64,000 nt of DNA from Haloplanus aerogenes (GCF_003856835.1 NZ_CP034145.1:2666001-2730000), one strand, 5' to 3'; shown: positions 50,871 to 60,685, counted from the stretch's first letter. The notes: generated by a model not told the origin, from the letters alone. Numbers and translations: made by a program.

Positions 50871-53704
50871 TCCCAGAACGACTGCGTCCGAGCGTACTGG
50901 CGCTCTTGTTCGAGAATATCGCGGTAGAAGTCGGCCTCGTTTTCGCGGAGTTTGGCGATGATCCTGGCGGCGTTGTGGGGGCCGACGCCCCGGGCGGCCA
51001 TGGCGACGACCGCCTGCTTGCCGTGGCTCTGCACCAGATTGGCCGAGCGGTAGGCCCGCTCAGTCATCCGTTCCTGTTCGTCGTCCTTCTCGTTTGCGCG
51101 CACGGCCTTGACCACCTCCTCGTCCCACGGATTGAGCGCGGCGATACGCGTCGACTCACACTCCGGACACCGGGGCTGGTCGGGGACGCGTTTCACTTTC
51201 GTCTTCCGCGTCCACTCCGTACAGTGGAGGCAAGCGAGGATCACCCGATCCTCGTGGATGCGCTCTTTCAGCGTCCCGACGACGCTCGCGTCCGCGTTCT
51301 CGGGGACGAGGAGTTCGCGCCCGCTCGACCGTCCGCCGGTGCCGATGGGCGTCAACTCCCGCGCCGTGACTAGGTCGATGTCGCCGGACTGGATACGCGC
51401 TAACACGTCGGCCGCCTCGTCGACGGCGAGGTCGGTGTGGAACACCTCGCGGACCGCCTCGTCGTAGACAGGCGTGTCCTCCAAGGCGGCCAGCAGGCGG
51501 TCGGCGCCGAAGCGACCCTGTCCCTGATACCGCTTGAGCGCGCCGAACTTCGCGGCCACCTGCGCGAGCGTGAACTTCAGCGTCCCCGAGTTCTTCAGGG
51601 CGAGTTCGAGGAGGCCTTCGACGTGAGCGGGATCGGTCGACTCCAGTACGCCGATCACGTCGCTCGGCCCCGTCCGCCCGGGGACTTCCAGTTCGATCCG
51701 GTAGGGGTCGACCTCCATGCCCACGGAGGACCCGGTGCGCTGGCCGACGAGGGCGGAGCAGAGCCGCCCGAGCGTCTCGTTCACCTCGTGGCCGAACGCG
51801 GCGTTGACGACGACGGTCCGACCCTGCCCCTCGACGACGATGCGGTCGTCCGTCGGCGTCGGGGCGTCCGTCTCGACCTGTCGCTCGACGGGGGCGAGTG
51901 CCTCACTCACGGTGCGCTCGTCACCCGGATATCGGGGCAGGAACTCGCGGGCGACGGCCGCGCGGTCGGCGCCGCGGTCGAACTGCCCGGTTGCGACGCC
52001 GCGCATCTGCCCCACCTCGCCAGCGACGGCGGCCGGGACCGGAATCTCCGATCCCGTCCACGACGGCACCTCGCCTGCGGGGTCCTCGATTGGCGTCACG
52101 TCGACTTTGGTCTCCTCCTCGTCGACTTCCGTGATGCGCCACATCTCGCCCCGCTGGATGAACACCTCGCCCGGCGTCGCGAAGTTGAGGACGAACTTCT
52201 CGTCGAGCGTCCCGATGGTCTCCCGTGAGGAGAGGTCGTACACCTCGTAGGTCTCCTCGTCGGGGATCATCGAGAGGTTGGCGTAGAAGTACCGCCACGT
52301 GCCGCCCGACTTCTCCAGCCGGTCGGCGTCCTCCTCTAACCACAGGAGGCGGTTGCCCGACAGCTCCCGCACCACCTCGCGGAACTGGGATTCGGAGAGG
52401 TCGCGGAAGGGATACGCCCGCGTCAGCGTCTCGTAGGCCTCGCGGGCACTGACCTCGCCGTGATCCATCACGCAGCCGACGATCTGATTGGCGACCACGT
52501 CGAGGCTGCCGTGGTGGATCGCGGCGGGTTCGACCTCCCCCGCTACCGCCCGGCGAGCGATGGCGAGGGCTTCGAAGGTGTCGTCCGGGTGATCGACGAG
52601 GATCGTCCCCTCCGATACCGCGTCGCGGCGGTGGCCGGCGCGGCCGACCCGCTGCAGCAAACGCGCCACCTCCCGGGGACTCCCGTACTGGACGACGTGG
52701 TCCACCCGCCCCACGTCGATGCCGAGTTCCATGGAGGAGGTACAGACGAGACCGTCGATCTCGCCCGTCTTGAACGCCTCCTCGACCTCGATCCGGGCCT
52801 CCTTCGAGAGCGACCCGTGGTGGACGCCGATAGGTGCGTCGAGGCGCTTGAACCGCGAGCCCAGCGCTTCGGCGGTCTGGCGCGTGTTGACGAACACCAG
52901 CGTCGACTGGTTCTCGGCGACGATGTCACGTATCGCTCGGACGTGGCTGGCGATGTCCACGTCGGTGGCGAGTTCGCCGGCGAGGCGTTCGTCCTCGTCG
53001 GTCGGCTCCGGGTTCCGAACCCGGAACTCGACGTTGGTGCCGGCGTCGACTTCGACGAGCGTACAGCCCCGGTCGCCGGTCAGGAACTTGCCCACTTCCG
53101 CCGGTGAGCCGACCGTCGCGGAGAGGCCGATGCGCTGGAAGGGGCCGGCCAGATTCCGGAGGCGCTCCAACCCCACCGTCAACTGCGCGCCCCGCTTCGA
53201 CGACGCGAGTTCGTGGACCTCGTCGACGATCACGTGTTCCACGTCTTCGAGCGCTTTCCGCAACTTCTCGCCGGTCAGCATCGCCTGCAACGTCTCGGGG
53301 GTCGTCACCAACACGTCCGGCGGGTCGTCGGCCTGCTTGCCCCGCTGGTACTGCGTGGTGTCGCCGTGGCGTACGTCCACTTCCACGTCGAGGTACTCGC
53401 CCCACCAGTCGAGGCGTTCGCGCATATCGCGGTTGAGCGCGCGGAGGGGCGTGACGTAGAGCGCGGAGATGCCGAAGCGGTCCTCGGCGCGGTGGATGGC
53501 GTCGAACACCGGCAGCATCGCCGTCTCCGTCTTCCCCGTCCCCGTCGGCGCGAGGACGAGGGCATTCTCGCCAGCCGCGAGGGGAGGAATCGCCCGGCGC
53601 TGTGGCTCCGTGGGTGTCGAGAACCCCCGCTCGGAGAGCGCCGACCGGACCCGCTCGCCGAGGTGGGTGAAGGCGTCCATCCCGTCGAGCGTCGCGTCTG
53701 CCAT
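50867..53704 (-). CDS. Lhr-type DEAD/DEAH-box helicase
   Basis: The 945-residue superfamily 2 helicase has Walker A APTGTGKTETAM, the Walker B form VDEVHELASSKRG, motif III LSATVGSP, and the second RecA domain with TLVFVNTRQTAEAL and QRVGRAGHRRD. A winged-helix and Lhr core domain follow, ending in a Cys cluster (CLHCTEW ... CPECEST) that may bind zinc. Archaeal Lhr enzymes unwind DNA-RNA hybrids and forks in repair. Length matches archaeal Lhr2/Lhr-core proteins plus the Cys region. Confidence 0.88.
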   Translation of the reverse strand: MADATLDGMDAFTHLGERVRSALSERGFSTPTEPQRRAIPPLAAGENALVLAPTGTGKTETAMLPVFDAIHRAEDRFGISALYVTPLRALNRDMRERLDWWGEYLDVEVDVRHGDTTQYQRGKQADDPPDVLVTTPETLQAMLTGEKLRKALEDVEHVIVDEVHELASSKRGAQLTVGLERLRNLAGPFQRIGLSATVGSPAEVGKFLTGDRGCTLVEVDAGTNVEFRVRNPEPTDEDERLAGELATDVDIASHVRAIRDIVAENQSTLVFVNTRQTAEALGSRFKRLDAPIGVHHGSLSKEARIEVEEAFKTGEIDGLVCTSSMELGIDVGRVDHVVQYGSPREVARLLQRVGRAGHRRDAVSEGTILVDHPDDTFEALAIARRAVAGEVEPAAIHHGSLDVVANQIVGCVMDHGEVSAREAYETLTRAYPFRDLSESQFREVVRELSGNRLLWLEEDADRLEKSGGTWRYFYANLSMIPDEETYEVYDLSSRETIGTLDEKFVLNFATPGEVFIQRGEMWRITEVDEEETKVDVTPIEDPAGEVPSWTGSEIPVPAAVAGEVGQMRGVATGQFDRGADRAAVAREFLPRYPGDERTVSEALAPVERQVETDAPTPTDDRIVVEGQGRTVVVNAAFGHEVNETLGRLCSALVGQRTGSSVGMEVDPYRIELEVPGRTGPSDVIGVLESTDPAHVEGLLELALKNSGTLKFTLAQVAAKFGALKRYQGQGRFGADRLLAALEDTPVYDEAVREVFHTDLAVDEAADVLARIQSGDIDLVTARELTPIGTGGRSSGRELLVPENADASVVGTLKERIHEDRVILACLHCTEWTRKTKVKRVPDQPRCPECESTRIAALNPWDEEVVKAVRANEKDDEQERMTERAYRSANLVQSHGKQAVVAMAARGVGPHNAARIIAKLRENEADFYRDILEQERQYARTQSFWD

Positions 53705-53806
53705 TCGACCTTCTGTACTGGTGCGAGCCGATTAAGGTCACCGTTCGTGGGGCGGACGACGCGTTCGGCCCCCAGAGATTAGTCGGTGGCCAACCGACCG
53801 ACATCC

Positions 53807-54160
53807 ATGCCCATTCCGTTCGTCGGGTCGCTCGTCGCGTTCGTCGTCGCCTTGCTGGTCGGCGGCTTCGCCATCTACGTCAGCGCACGTGTCGTCGCGG
53901 ACGTGGACGACTACAGCCGGGCCGTCGTCACCGCACTCCTCGGCGCCATCGGCTGGGCAGTCGTCTCGTGGATTCCGCTGATCGGCTCGATCATCGCACT
54001 GATCGTCTGGATCGGCGTCCTGAAATGGCGGTATCCCGGCGGCTGGGGGACGGCCGCGACGATGGGGCTCGTCGCGTGGGTCGCCGCCCTCCTCGTCCTC
54101 TTCGTCGTGAACGCCGTCCTCGATATCGGCATCGGCGCGTTCGGCGTGCCTGGAGCGTGA
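53807..54160 (+). CDS. small polytopic membrane protein (117 residues)
   Basis: The protein has four hydrophobic helices with short loops, GFAIYVSARVVADVDDY after the first. No named family is recognised. ATG 53807 is preferred to an upstream in-frame codon at 53786. It lies between the divergent helicase gene and the convergent phosphoesterase gene. Confidence 0.6.
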   Translation: MPIPFVGSLVAFVVALLVGGFAIYVSARVVADVDDYSRAVVTALLGAIGWAVVSWIPLIGSIIALIVWIGVLKWRYPGGWGTAATMGLVAWVAALLVLFVVNAVLDIGIGAFGVPGA

Positions 54161-54181
54161 CGCTGGGCGCCGACACGCCCC

Positions 54182-54952
54182 TCAGACCCGCCGATACGCG
54201 CCCAATCGCGTCCCGTCGAGCAGGTACGCCTCCGCGTCGTCGTCGAGCGCCTCGGGCAGAAACGGCGAGAGGAACGACTGGCCTTCGACGTTGATCCACG
54301 TCCCCCCCGACCGGTCGTTGAACGCGGGGAAGACGACGAGTTCCGGCCGCCCCCAGCCGAGCGACGCGGGCGCCACGTCGAAGTGGTCGGCGAAGGGGTC
54401 GAGACGGAGCGGGCCCCGGAGCCACGCCTTCTCCGCCCGGCCGCCACCCACCTCGTCTTCCAGCCGAACTTGCGGGTGTTCGTGCCCCATACAGACCGTC
54501 CGCGCGCCGAGGACGGCCCGGTCGGGCCACGTGTGCCCGTGGACGAAGCCCACGTCGCCGAGGCGCAGGCCGCCGGCGTCGGCCACGTCCAGCCGCTCGT
54601 CGTAGGCGTCCGCCACGCCCCCGTCGTGGTTGCCGGGGACGAGCGTCAGCGGTACGTTCCGGGCGTCGAGGGCATCGAGCAGGGCGCCCACCTCGTCGCG
54701 TTCGCCCCGTCCCGGGTCGCCGATCCGGTGGACGAGGTCGCCGAGGACGACCACGCGGTCCGGCGCAGTGCGGTCACAGAGCGAGCAGAGCCGCTCCCGA
54801 CGCGCGTCGGCGTCGCTGGGGAGTTCGACCCCGCGCTCGTACCGGAGGCCAATCTCGATGCCGGCGTGGTAGTCCGCGACGACGAGCGCGCGTTCGGCAC
54901 CGCAGTCCGCGACGGCGGCCGGTTCGCCGGGTACCGGCTCGACGAGCGACAT
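54182..54952 (-). CDS. calcineurin-like phosphoesterase of the RPA operon (Rpe-like)
   Basis: The 256-residue metallophosphoesterase has metal-binding motifs VADYHAGIE, LGDLVHRIGD, PGNHDGGV, FVHGHTW and MGHEHPQV. It is the third gene of the rpa-rpap-phosphoesterase unit known in Haloferax, three bases after the rpap stop. The family is often called archaeal-type Icc/YfcE or DNA-repair phosphoesterase; a role with single-stranded DNA is suggested by the operon. Confidence 0.85.
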   Translation of the reverse strand: MSLVEPVPGEPAAVADCGAERALVVADYHAGIEIGLRYERGVELPSDADARRERLCSLCDRTAPDRVVVLGDLVHRIGDPGRGERDEVGALLDALDARNVPLTLVPGNHDGGVADAYDERLDVADAGGLRLGDVGFVHGHTWPDRAVLGARTVCMGHEHPQVRLEDEVGGGRAEKAWLRGPLRLDPFADHFDVAPASLGWGRPELVVFPAFNDRSGGTWINVEGQSFLSPFLPEALDDDAEAYLLDGTRLGAYRRV

Positions 54953-54955
54953 CGA

Positions 54956-56608
54956 CTAAATCGCCTTCAACCGATCCTCGCTCGGTTCGTAGCACTTCCC
55001 GCTCATGAGGGCGTCGTCGATGGCGTCCGCGACGGCGCCCGGATCGGCACCGTACTCCTCGACCACCGCGGCGACGACTTCGTCGTGGGGCGCACCGTCG
55101 CCGTCGTCGAGGTCGGCCATGGCGTCGACCGCCGCGGCTTCGAGGTCCACGTCGGCCGGAGTCTCGTCGCTCGCCTCCTCTGTCTCGCTCGGCTCGTCGT
55201 CTGCCGCCGACTCGGCGTCGGCGTCCACCTCGTCGAAGTCCTCCTCCAACTCCTCCGGGCCCGGCACGTCGATGTCGGCTTCGCCCGGGTCGTCGACCTC
55301 GGCGCCGCTCTCGAAGCCCACGTCGAACTCCTCCTCGACCTCGCGGCGCTCCTCGTCGTCGAGTTCGTAGAGGTCGCCGTCGTCGAAGTCGCCGAGTTCG
55401 CCGGGGGTGTCGTCGGTCGTCGGCTCCGACTCCGGTTCGGGTTCCGGTTCAGGCTCCGGCTCGGGGTCGGGTTCCGGTTCAGGCTCCGACTCCGGTTCAG
55501 GTTCCGGTTCAGGCTCCGACTCCGGTTCAGGCTCCGGCTCGGGGTCGGGTTCCAGTTCAGGCTCCGACTCCGGTTCAGGTTCCGGTTCAGGCTCCGACTC
55601 CGGTTCGGGTTCCGGTTCCGGTTCCGGCTCGGATTCCGGCTCCGTCGTCGAGGCTGGTTCCGCCGACACCGCTTCCGCGTCACCTCCGGATTCGGCTGTC
55701 GCCTCGGCCGACACCGACGCCGGCTCGGATACGGGGTCGGCTGCCGATTCGGCCGCCGTGTCGTCGCTCGTCGATACCGCGTCGGCGTTCGCTTCCCCGG
55801 CGCCCGACTCGGCTGTCGTGGTGGCACTCGTCCCGTCGTCGGGCGCCGGCGCCGCGTCCGTGACTGGCTCCCGACGCACCGCTTCGGGCAGCGGGCCGAG
55901 CGACGTGGTGCCCGCGTCGTCCGGCGCCACGTCGAGCGCGCGGACCTCGTCACGGTCGCCCGCGACGACTTCCAGCGCATCGAGCGCGACTTCGCGGACG
56001 GCGTCGAGATACGCGACCGTCGTTCCGTAGCGGTCGAGGGCGATGGGGATGCCCGCCGCCAGCGATTCGTCGTAGCCGCGGTCCAGCAGGGCCGCGCGCA
56101 GGTCGTCGCCCCGCACGTCCATCGACAGGGCGTCGGCCATCGCCGCGACGCGGCGGAGCGTCGCCTCGGCGGCCGAGACGGTCCAACGGTCGCGCGTCTC
56201 GGCGTCGACTTCCGAGACGCTCTCCGGACGAACCGACGTGTACACCCGGTCGCTGTCTTCGGGTTCGAACGTCCGGGCCTTGCCCGTGAGCGCGACGAAC
56301 GTCGGCGGCCCCGTCCGTTCGAAGAACGCGGCGGCGTCGGGCTGGTACTGTCCAGCGTAGGAGACGAACGCCCCCGTGGGGTCGACCACCCGCGCTCGGA
56401 GGACGTCCTCGTTGACCGACTCGACCTCCGTGAGAACCCCCACGGCGAACATCCGGTTCACCCGCGCGCCGGTGGGCGTGACGACGTACTTCGGCGCGCG
56501 CTCCTCGTCGCTCTCGGCGTAAGAGACGGTGGCATCGTCGAACTCCGCGGCGAACAGGCGGTGAGCCACCTCGCGGCGGCCGGGGCCGGAGTCGTCGTTC
56601 GCGCTCAT
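54956..56608 (-). CDS. RPA-associated protein (Rpap, COG3390-like)
   Basis: The 550-residue protein has a conserved N-terminal domain of about 250 residues ([39 protein letters not shown]) typical of haloarchaeal RPA-associated proteins. A large low-complexity region of Glu-Pro repeats follows (about residues 320-400), then an acidic C-terminal domain with [21 protein letters not shown]. It overlaps the RPA gene start-to-stop by four bases, the arrangement known for rpa1-rpap1. It binds the RPA subunit in Haloferax; the Glu-Pro spacer is probably disordered. Confidence 0.82.
   Translation of the reverse strand: MSANDDSGPGRREVAHRLFAAEFDDATVSYAESDEERAPKYVVTPTGARVNRMFAVGVLTEVESVNEDVLRARVVDPTGAFVSYAGQYQPDAAAFFERTGPPTFVALTGKARTFEPEDSDRVYTSVRPESVSEVDAETRDRWTVSAAEATLRRVAAMADALSMDVRGDDLRAALLDRGYDESLAAGIPIALDRYGTTVAYLDAVREVALDALEVVAGDRDEVRALDVAPDDAGTTSLGPLPEAVRREPVTDAAPAPDDGTSATTTAESGAGEANADAVSTSDDTAAESAADPVSEPASVSAEATAESGGDAEAVSAEPASTTEPESEPEPEPEPEPESEPEPEPEPESEPELEPDPEPEPEPESEPEPEPEPESEPEPEPDPEPEPEPEPEPESEPTTDDTPGELGDFDDGDLYELDDEERREVEEEFDVGFESGAEVDDPGEADIDVPGPEELEEDFDEVDADAESAADDEPSETEEASDETPADVDLEAAAVDAMADLDDGDGAPHDEVVAAVVEEYGADPGAVADAIDDALMSGKCYEPSEDRLKAI
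55421..55644 (-). repeat. Glu-Pro-encoding tandem repeat inside the rpap gene
   Basis: About 220 bases consist of near-repeats of units such as ggttcaggctccgactccg, encoding long EP/ESEP runs. The units vary by a few bases and by whole-unit number, so the stretch is a likely site of strain-specific length change. Confidence 0.85.
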
Positions 56609-57879
56609 CGCGCCACCCCCGCGAGGAGTTCGCTGGCACGGTCAGCCGGGTCGTCTGCGCTCTCCGCGAACTCGTCGGCGTCGAGGTTGGCGCCGTACTC
56701 GTCCACCGAGAGCGACCCGCGGACGCGGTACTCGCGGCCGACGATCCGGTCGCGGATTTCGTCGGCGACGACTTCCTTGTCCATCGCGTCCCGGGCCGCC
56801 TGCTTCGCGTCCTCGATGTCGCCGCCGTACACCGCGGCGGTCAGGTCGGTGTCGAGGACGGCCGTCACCGTCCCCGTGCCGTCGTCGAGGATGGCCTTCA
56901 CGCGCAGGTCGTCCTCGCCCTCCACGTCGCCGTGGGCGCGGCACTGGCCGTTCTGGACGACGCGGCCACACTCCGGACACCGCTCGATCAGGCCGGAGCC
57001 GTCACGCACCTCGATGACGTTGCCGACGAGTTCCACGTCGAACAGGCCGCCGCTCGTGACGGCCTCGCCGATGCCCATCCGCGGGGCCGTCGACGGCGCG
57101 GAAACCTCGCGGTCCAGCCGCTCGACCGTCGAGAACTCGGTGACGTTCACCTGCGGCACGCCGCGGTACTCTCGAACGTACACGTCTTCGAGGCGGACGG
57201 ACGCGCCCTCCTCGATGTCGGCGTGCGGGTCCCAGTCCGTGAGAGGGAGCCGTGCCGTCTCGTCCGCGACGACGCCCGACAGAATCTCCGTCTCGCCGTC
57301 GCGGCCGTCGATGGTCCGGCGGTCGAGTTCCTGCACGACCACCTCGACCGCCCGGCCACGGTCGCCGGGTTCGAGGTCGATCAGGTCGCGGTCGCCGCCC
57401 ACGTCGTACGGCGTCTCGACCGGCTCCGAGGCCGTCGCGACGGTGGTGTTCGTCCCGAGGTTGAGTTCGGGCTTGCCTTCCCACTCGCGGACGTTCGCGT
57501 TGCCGACGGTGATGGAGTCACCGGGTTCGAAGTCGAACTCCTCCCACGCGGTGTAGGAGATGCGGCCCGTGTCGTCCGCGAACTCGCCCTCGCGGATGAT
57601 CTGATCCTCGCCCTGATACCGGATGGAGCGGGTGCCCTTGGTCAACACCCGGACCGTCGCGGTGACGGAGCCGTCCTCCGGCGTCACGTCGGCCAGCGAT
57701 TTGGCCGTCGGCGCCGACGCCGACGAACTACTGTCGCCGCCGTGTTTCCGGCGGATGCTCGCCTTGGCTTCCTCGACCGGTACGTTGTACTCCAGCAGGC
57801 TCTCCAGATCGTCTTTGACCTCCGCTTTGTCTACGCCGAGGTTGGAGGCGAGTTCCTCGGCATGATCGTCGAGTTGCAT
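56605..57879 (-). CDS. rpa1: replication protein A (RPA1-type) single-stranded DNA-binding protein
   Basis: The 424-residue protein has several OB folds ([20 protein letters not shown] ... [18 protein letters not shown] and a second set from about residue 160) and a zinc-finger segment [20 protein letters not shown], as in haloarchaeal RPA1. The N-terminus starts with a helical leader ([28 protein letters not shown]). It coats single-stranded DNA in replication and repair. Together with the next two genes it reproduces the rpa1-rpap1-rpe operon. RPA1 versus RPA3 is judged from length and zinc finger. Confidence 0.88.
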   Translation of the reverse strand: MQLDDHAEELASNLGVDKAEVKDDLESLLEYNVPVEEAKASIRRKHGGDSSSSASAPTAKSLADVTPEDGSVTATVRVLTKGTRSIRYQGEDQIIREGEFADDTGRISYTAWEEFDFEPGDSITVGNANVREWEGKPELNLGTNTTVATASEPVETPYDVGGDRDLIDLEPGDRGRAVEVVVQELDRRTIDGRDGETEILSGVVADETARLPLTDWDPHADIEEGASVRLEDVYVREYRGVPQVNVTEFSTVERLDREVSAPSTAPRMGIGEAVTSGGLFDVELVGNVIEVRDGSGLIERCPECGRVVQNGQCRAHGDVEGEDDLRVKAILDDGTGTVTAVLDTDLTAAVYGGDIEDAKQAARDAMDKEVVADEIRDRIVGREYRVRGSLSVDEYGANLDADEFAESADDPADRASELLAGVAR

Positions 57880-57901
57880 CGGGCCGAAGTTGGGCGTCCG
57901 A

Positions 57902-57911
57902 TCTTAAAAAA
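57902..57911 (-). promoter_or_regulatory. TATA-like element of the rpa operon
   Basis: On the minus strand the element reads TTTTTTAAGA, 23-32 bases before the rpa ATG at 57879, the spacing of a leaderless or very short-leader archaeal promoter. Confidence 0.5.
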
Positions 57912-57986
57912 CGACCTTTTACTGCGGTCACTCACGCTGTTCGTTCCCTTGCAAAAGCTCGATTAAAAGCCTACGTCCCTTCCTCC

Positions 57987-58008
57987 GCGAGACGGCAAGC
58001 CGTCTCGC
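57987..58008. repeat. 22-base palindrome in a GC-rich spacer
   Basis: GCGAGACGGC and its perfect complement GCCGTCTCGC surround only two bases (AA). The following stretch to about 58060 is a CGCTCG-rich low-complexity run of a kind common in haloarchaeal spacers. It lies 100 bases before a GTG-start gene and may be a recombination relic rather than a regulatory site. Confidence 0.55.
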
Positions 58009-58108
58009 TCCGGTCGGTCCTCGGCCCGCTCGCTCCCTGCGGTCGCTCGCGGTCGATACGCTCGACGACCGGCGTCACCCCGAAGTCACTCCGGTTCGAA
58101 CTCACCCC

Positions 58109-58834
58109 GTGCCACCCATCCTCACCGTCACCGGGCGCGACGTGTTGTTCGCCCACTGGCCCCTCGATCCGGCGACCGTCGAGTCGCACGTTCCGGACGC
58201 GCTCGACGTGGCGACGTTCGACGGATCGGCGTGGGTGAGCGCGCTCGCACTGGAGAATCGGGGCTTCGGCCCGGGGACGATCCGACCCCCGCCGTGGCTG
58301 GAGCGGGGGATGCCACAACTCAACCTGCGGACGTACGTGACGCTCGATGGCCAGTCGGGCGTCTACTTCCTCTCGCTCGACGCCGGGGAGCGACTGGCCG
58401 CGTGGGTCGGCCGGCGGGCCTTCGGCCTCCCCTTCCACCGCGCGTCGATGCGGCTGACACGCCGTGGCGATACGGTGACGTTTCGGAGCCGACGCGACGG
58501 GGAGCCGTCGACGGTCTTTCAGGCGCGGTATCGACCGACAGGGGAGGCGTACCAAGCCGATCCGGACTCCATCGAGTCGTTCTGTATCGAGCATCTCCGG
58601 TACTTCCTGCCGGAGAGCGAGAGTCGGCACATCGGAAACGCGGGGCGCGGGCGCGTGTGGGTCGGCGAACTCGACCGGGAGCCGTGGACGCTCCGGCCGG
58701 TCGACGCGACCATCCGACGGAACACGCTCTTCGAGGCGGTCGGCCTGCCGACGCCGACCACCGATCCGGTCGTGCAGTACAGTCCGGGGTTCGAGATGGA
58801 GTTGGCGCGCCCCGTCGCGCGGTCGGTATCGTAG
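58109..58834 (+). CDS. second DUF2071 (YqjF-like) paralogue
   Basis: The 241-residue protein starts at GTG 58109 (PPILTVTGRDVLFAHWPLDP) and shares the same landmarks as the gene at 49898: LFAHWP, QLNLRTYV, VYFLSLDA, GLPFHRASM and RNTLFEAVG...YSPG. The two paralogues differ widely elsewhere. Enzymatic function is unknown. It precedes the RibD-like gene by 51 bases. Confidence 0.78.
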   Translation: MPPILTVTGRDVLFAHWPLDPATVESHVPDALDVATFDGSAWVSALALENRGFGPGTIRPPPWLERGMPQLNLRTYVTLDGQSGVYFLSLDAGERLAAWVGRRAFGLPFHRASMRLTRRGDTVTFRSRRDGEPSTVFQARYRPTGEAYQADPDSIESFCIEHLRYFLPESESRHIGNAGRGRVWVGELDREPWTLRPVDATIRRNTLFEAVGLPTPTTDPVVQYSPGFEMELARPVARSVS

Positions 58835-58885
58835 TTGCCGACCGCCCACCGAAAGCGGTTTGCGCCCCGACGCGAAGTGACGGGT

Positions 58886-59551
58886 ATGGAAGTCGTCGTC
58901 AACGCGGCGACGAGCGTGGACGGGAAACTGTCGACGCGCGAGCGCCGACAGGTCCGCATCTCCGGCGACGAGGATTTCGACCGCGTGGACCGCCTCCGTG
59001 CGGCCGCCGACGCCGTCCTCGTCGGCGTCGGGACGGTCCTCGCGGACGACCCCCACCTCGGCGTCAAGTCGGAGGATCGGCGTGTCCAGCGCCTGCGCAA
59101 CGGGCGCTCGGCGAATCCGGCCCGAGTCGTCGCGGACTCCCGCGCCCGCACGCCGCCGGACGCGACGCTGTTGAACGACGACGCCGAGACGTACCTCCTC
59201 GTCTCGGAGGCGGCACCTCCGGAGCGGCTGGCGACCCTGCGTGACGCGGGCGCGACGGTGATCGAAGCCGGCGAGGAGCAGGTGAATCTCTCGGCCGCGT
59301 TCGACCAGTTGGAGACGGAGGGCGTCGACCGCTTGCTCGTCGAGGGCGGCGGCAAAGTCATCTTCTCGCTGTTCGAGGCGGGCCTCGTCGACGAACTCAG
59401 CGTGTTCGTCGGGTCGCTCGTTCTCGGCGGCCGCGAGGCGCCGACGCTCGCGGACGGCGAGGGGTTCGTCGAGGACTTCCCGGCGCTCGAACTGGTCGGC
59501 GTCGACCGCCTCGACGACGGCGTCGTGCTGGAGTACCGGGTCGAGTCGTGA
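58886..59551 (+). CDS. RibD C-terminal-like riboflavin pathway reductase
   Basis: The 221-residue protein starts at ATG 58886 (MEVVVNAATSVDGKLS), the conserved start of archaeal 2,5-diamino-6-ribosylamino-pyrimidinone 5'-phosphate reductase. GVGTVLADDPHL and LLVEGGGKVIFSLFEAGLVDEL are the NADPH and substrate-binding segments. It reduces the ribose side chain in riboflavin and F420 deazaflavin precursor synthesis. Upstream codons from 58835 are not favoured. Confidence 0.88.
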   Translation: MEVVVNAATSVDGKLSTRERRQVRISGDEDFDRVDRLRAAADAVLVGVGTVLADDPHLGVKSEDRRVQRLRNGRSANPARVVADSRARTPPDATLLNDDAETYLLVSEAAPPERLATLRDAGATVIEAGEEQVNLSAAFDQLETEGVDRLLVEGGGKVIFSLFEAGLVDELSVFVGSLVLGGREAPTLADGEGFVEDFPALELVGVDRLDDGVVLEYRVES

Positions 59552-59620
59552 CGTGACGGTCGTGCGTCCGGATGCCAGAACGACTCAATCGTTAAGGGGA
59601 TCGGGTGGCTACGGGGGTGT

Positions 59621-59956
59621 ATGAGCAAGTCGACTGCGGAGCAGGAGCCCATTCACGTCGAAGACGCCGACCACCTGAGCGAACTCGTCGAGGAGCACGC
59701 CGTCGTCCTCGTCGACTACTACGCCGACTGGTGTGGCCCCTGCAAGATGCTGGAGCCGACGGTCGAAGAAATCGCCGCCGAAACCGACGCCGTCGTCCTG
59801 AAAGTCGATATCGACGAACTGCAGGAACTCGCCCAGGAGCGGGGTATCCAGAGCGTCCCGACGCTGGAGTTCTACGCCAACGGCGAACAGGCCGAGCGGC
59901 TCATCGGCGTGCAGGACAAGGCGAATCTGGTCGAAATCATCGAGAACCTCTCCTAA
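59621..59956 (+). CDS. trxA: thioredoxin
   Basis: The 111-residue protein has the thioredoxin fold with active site YADWCGPCKML and cis-Pro segment IQSVPTLEFYANG. It is a cytoplasmic disulfide reductase. It has its own start and follows the RibD-like gene by 69 bases. Confidence 0.95.
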   Translation: MSKSTAEQEPIHVEDADHLSELVEEHAVVLVDYYADWCGPCKMLEPTVEEIAAETDAVVLKVDIDELQELAQERGIQSVPTLEFYANGEQAERLIGVQDKANLVEIIENLS

Positions 59957-59974
59957 TCGCGCGCGCGCGGTTTC

Positions 59975-60332
59975 CGTCTATCTGCCACGTGAAGAGCGCC
60001 CGCAACACGATCATGAGGCCGTTCGCCGCGCCCGACCCCCCGTGGCCGTCTCGTCGAGCGGTTCGGGCGGGTGGTCGCCTGACCGTCGACGAGGACGCTC
60101 ACGAGCGTCCGCTCCCGATCCACCATCAGGAGTCGGCCGGCCGGGGTATCCGACCAGTTCCACATCGACTCGAACGTCGTCGCGTCCGGGGCACGTCGAC
60201 CACGTCGCTCACCTCCTGTGCCGTGCCGTCGCCGAGGACGGTCAGCGCCACGAACGTCCGCGCGGCGTAGGTATTCGACCCGAGCGTCGTCAGGTTCTCG
60301 ACGGCTGCGGATCGTGGCTCGTCGTCGGACAT
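59975..60332 (-). pseudogene. wrecked TrmB-like regulator (internal deletion and frameshifts)
   Basis: The N-terminal part starts with MSDDEPRSAAVENLTTLGSN and reads on through VALTVLGDGTAQEVSDVVDVPRTR, an intact TrmB-type winged helix up to the conserved VPRTR. It then jumps directly, in another frame, into a C-terminal piece (FESMWNWSDTPAGRLLMVD ... TLVSVLVDG). A third frame carries a final piece (GLMIVLRALFTWQIDG). The middle of the gene is missing and two frame changes occur, so it cannot be functional. The intact TrmB-like gene at 60686 shares the same architecture. Confidence 0.75.
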
Positions 60333-60685
60333 AATCTCGTCTCAGAAATCTCCCGGGGGGGAGAGTGGCGCACGACGACAGAACGGTTGGGACCCAGTCT
60401 GTGACCGCGCGCCATCGAGAACGTTGGACGGGTGCCGGTATATTCTTGTTGTGATTAATCGAGTTACTTCGAAGTTCCCGCCCCCGAGATCTTACAAATC
60501 AATAATATTATATTTCCGGCGCAAGAGGCGTGAAAACGGGCCAGATAGTCGTTTTCCTTCGCTAGCACCGAAGAGAAGCCGATCCGTTCTCGGGATAGAC
60601 TGTGATTTGGTGAAGAAACGCCTTTGCGTGTGGCGCACAATATTTCACTAAGGCCGTCGGATGGTCGGCGGTTGGGTTGGGACCC
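60333..60685. other. spacer upstream of the TrmB-like gene
   Basis: No gene is apparent in 353 bases. A patch at 60495-60513 (caaatcaataatattatat) is unusually AT-rich for this genome and could hold promoter or regulator-binding elements, though it lies about 175 bases from ATG 60686. A nearer AT-rich run is acaatatttcac (60639-60650), about 36 bases before the start, a fair TATA-like position. Confidence 0.4.

Noticed and set aside
55421-55644. Possible CRISPR-like array because of short spaced repeats
   Set aside because: The repeats are irregular, in frame, encode Glu-Pro runs and have no unique spacers.
54383-57556. 1057-codon open frame antisense to the rpa operon, including a striking FRFRLRLR-type repeat
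   Set aside because: The repeat is only the antisense reading of the Glu-Pro repeat in the RPA-associated protein; sense genes are well supported.
57971-59056. 361-codon ORF antisense to the second DUF2071 gene
   Set aside because: No protein motif, and the sense strand encodes a recognisable family member with good landmarks.
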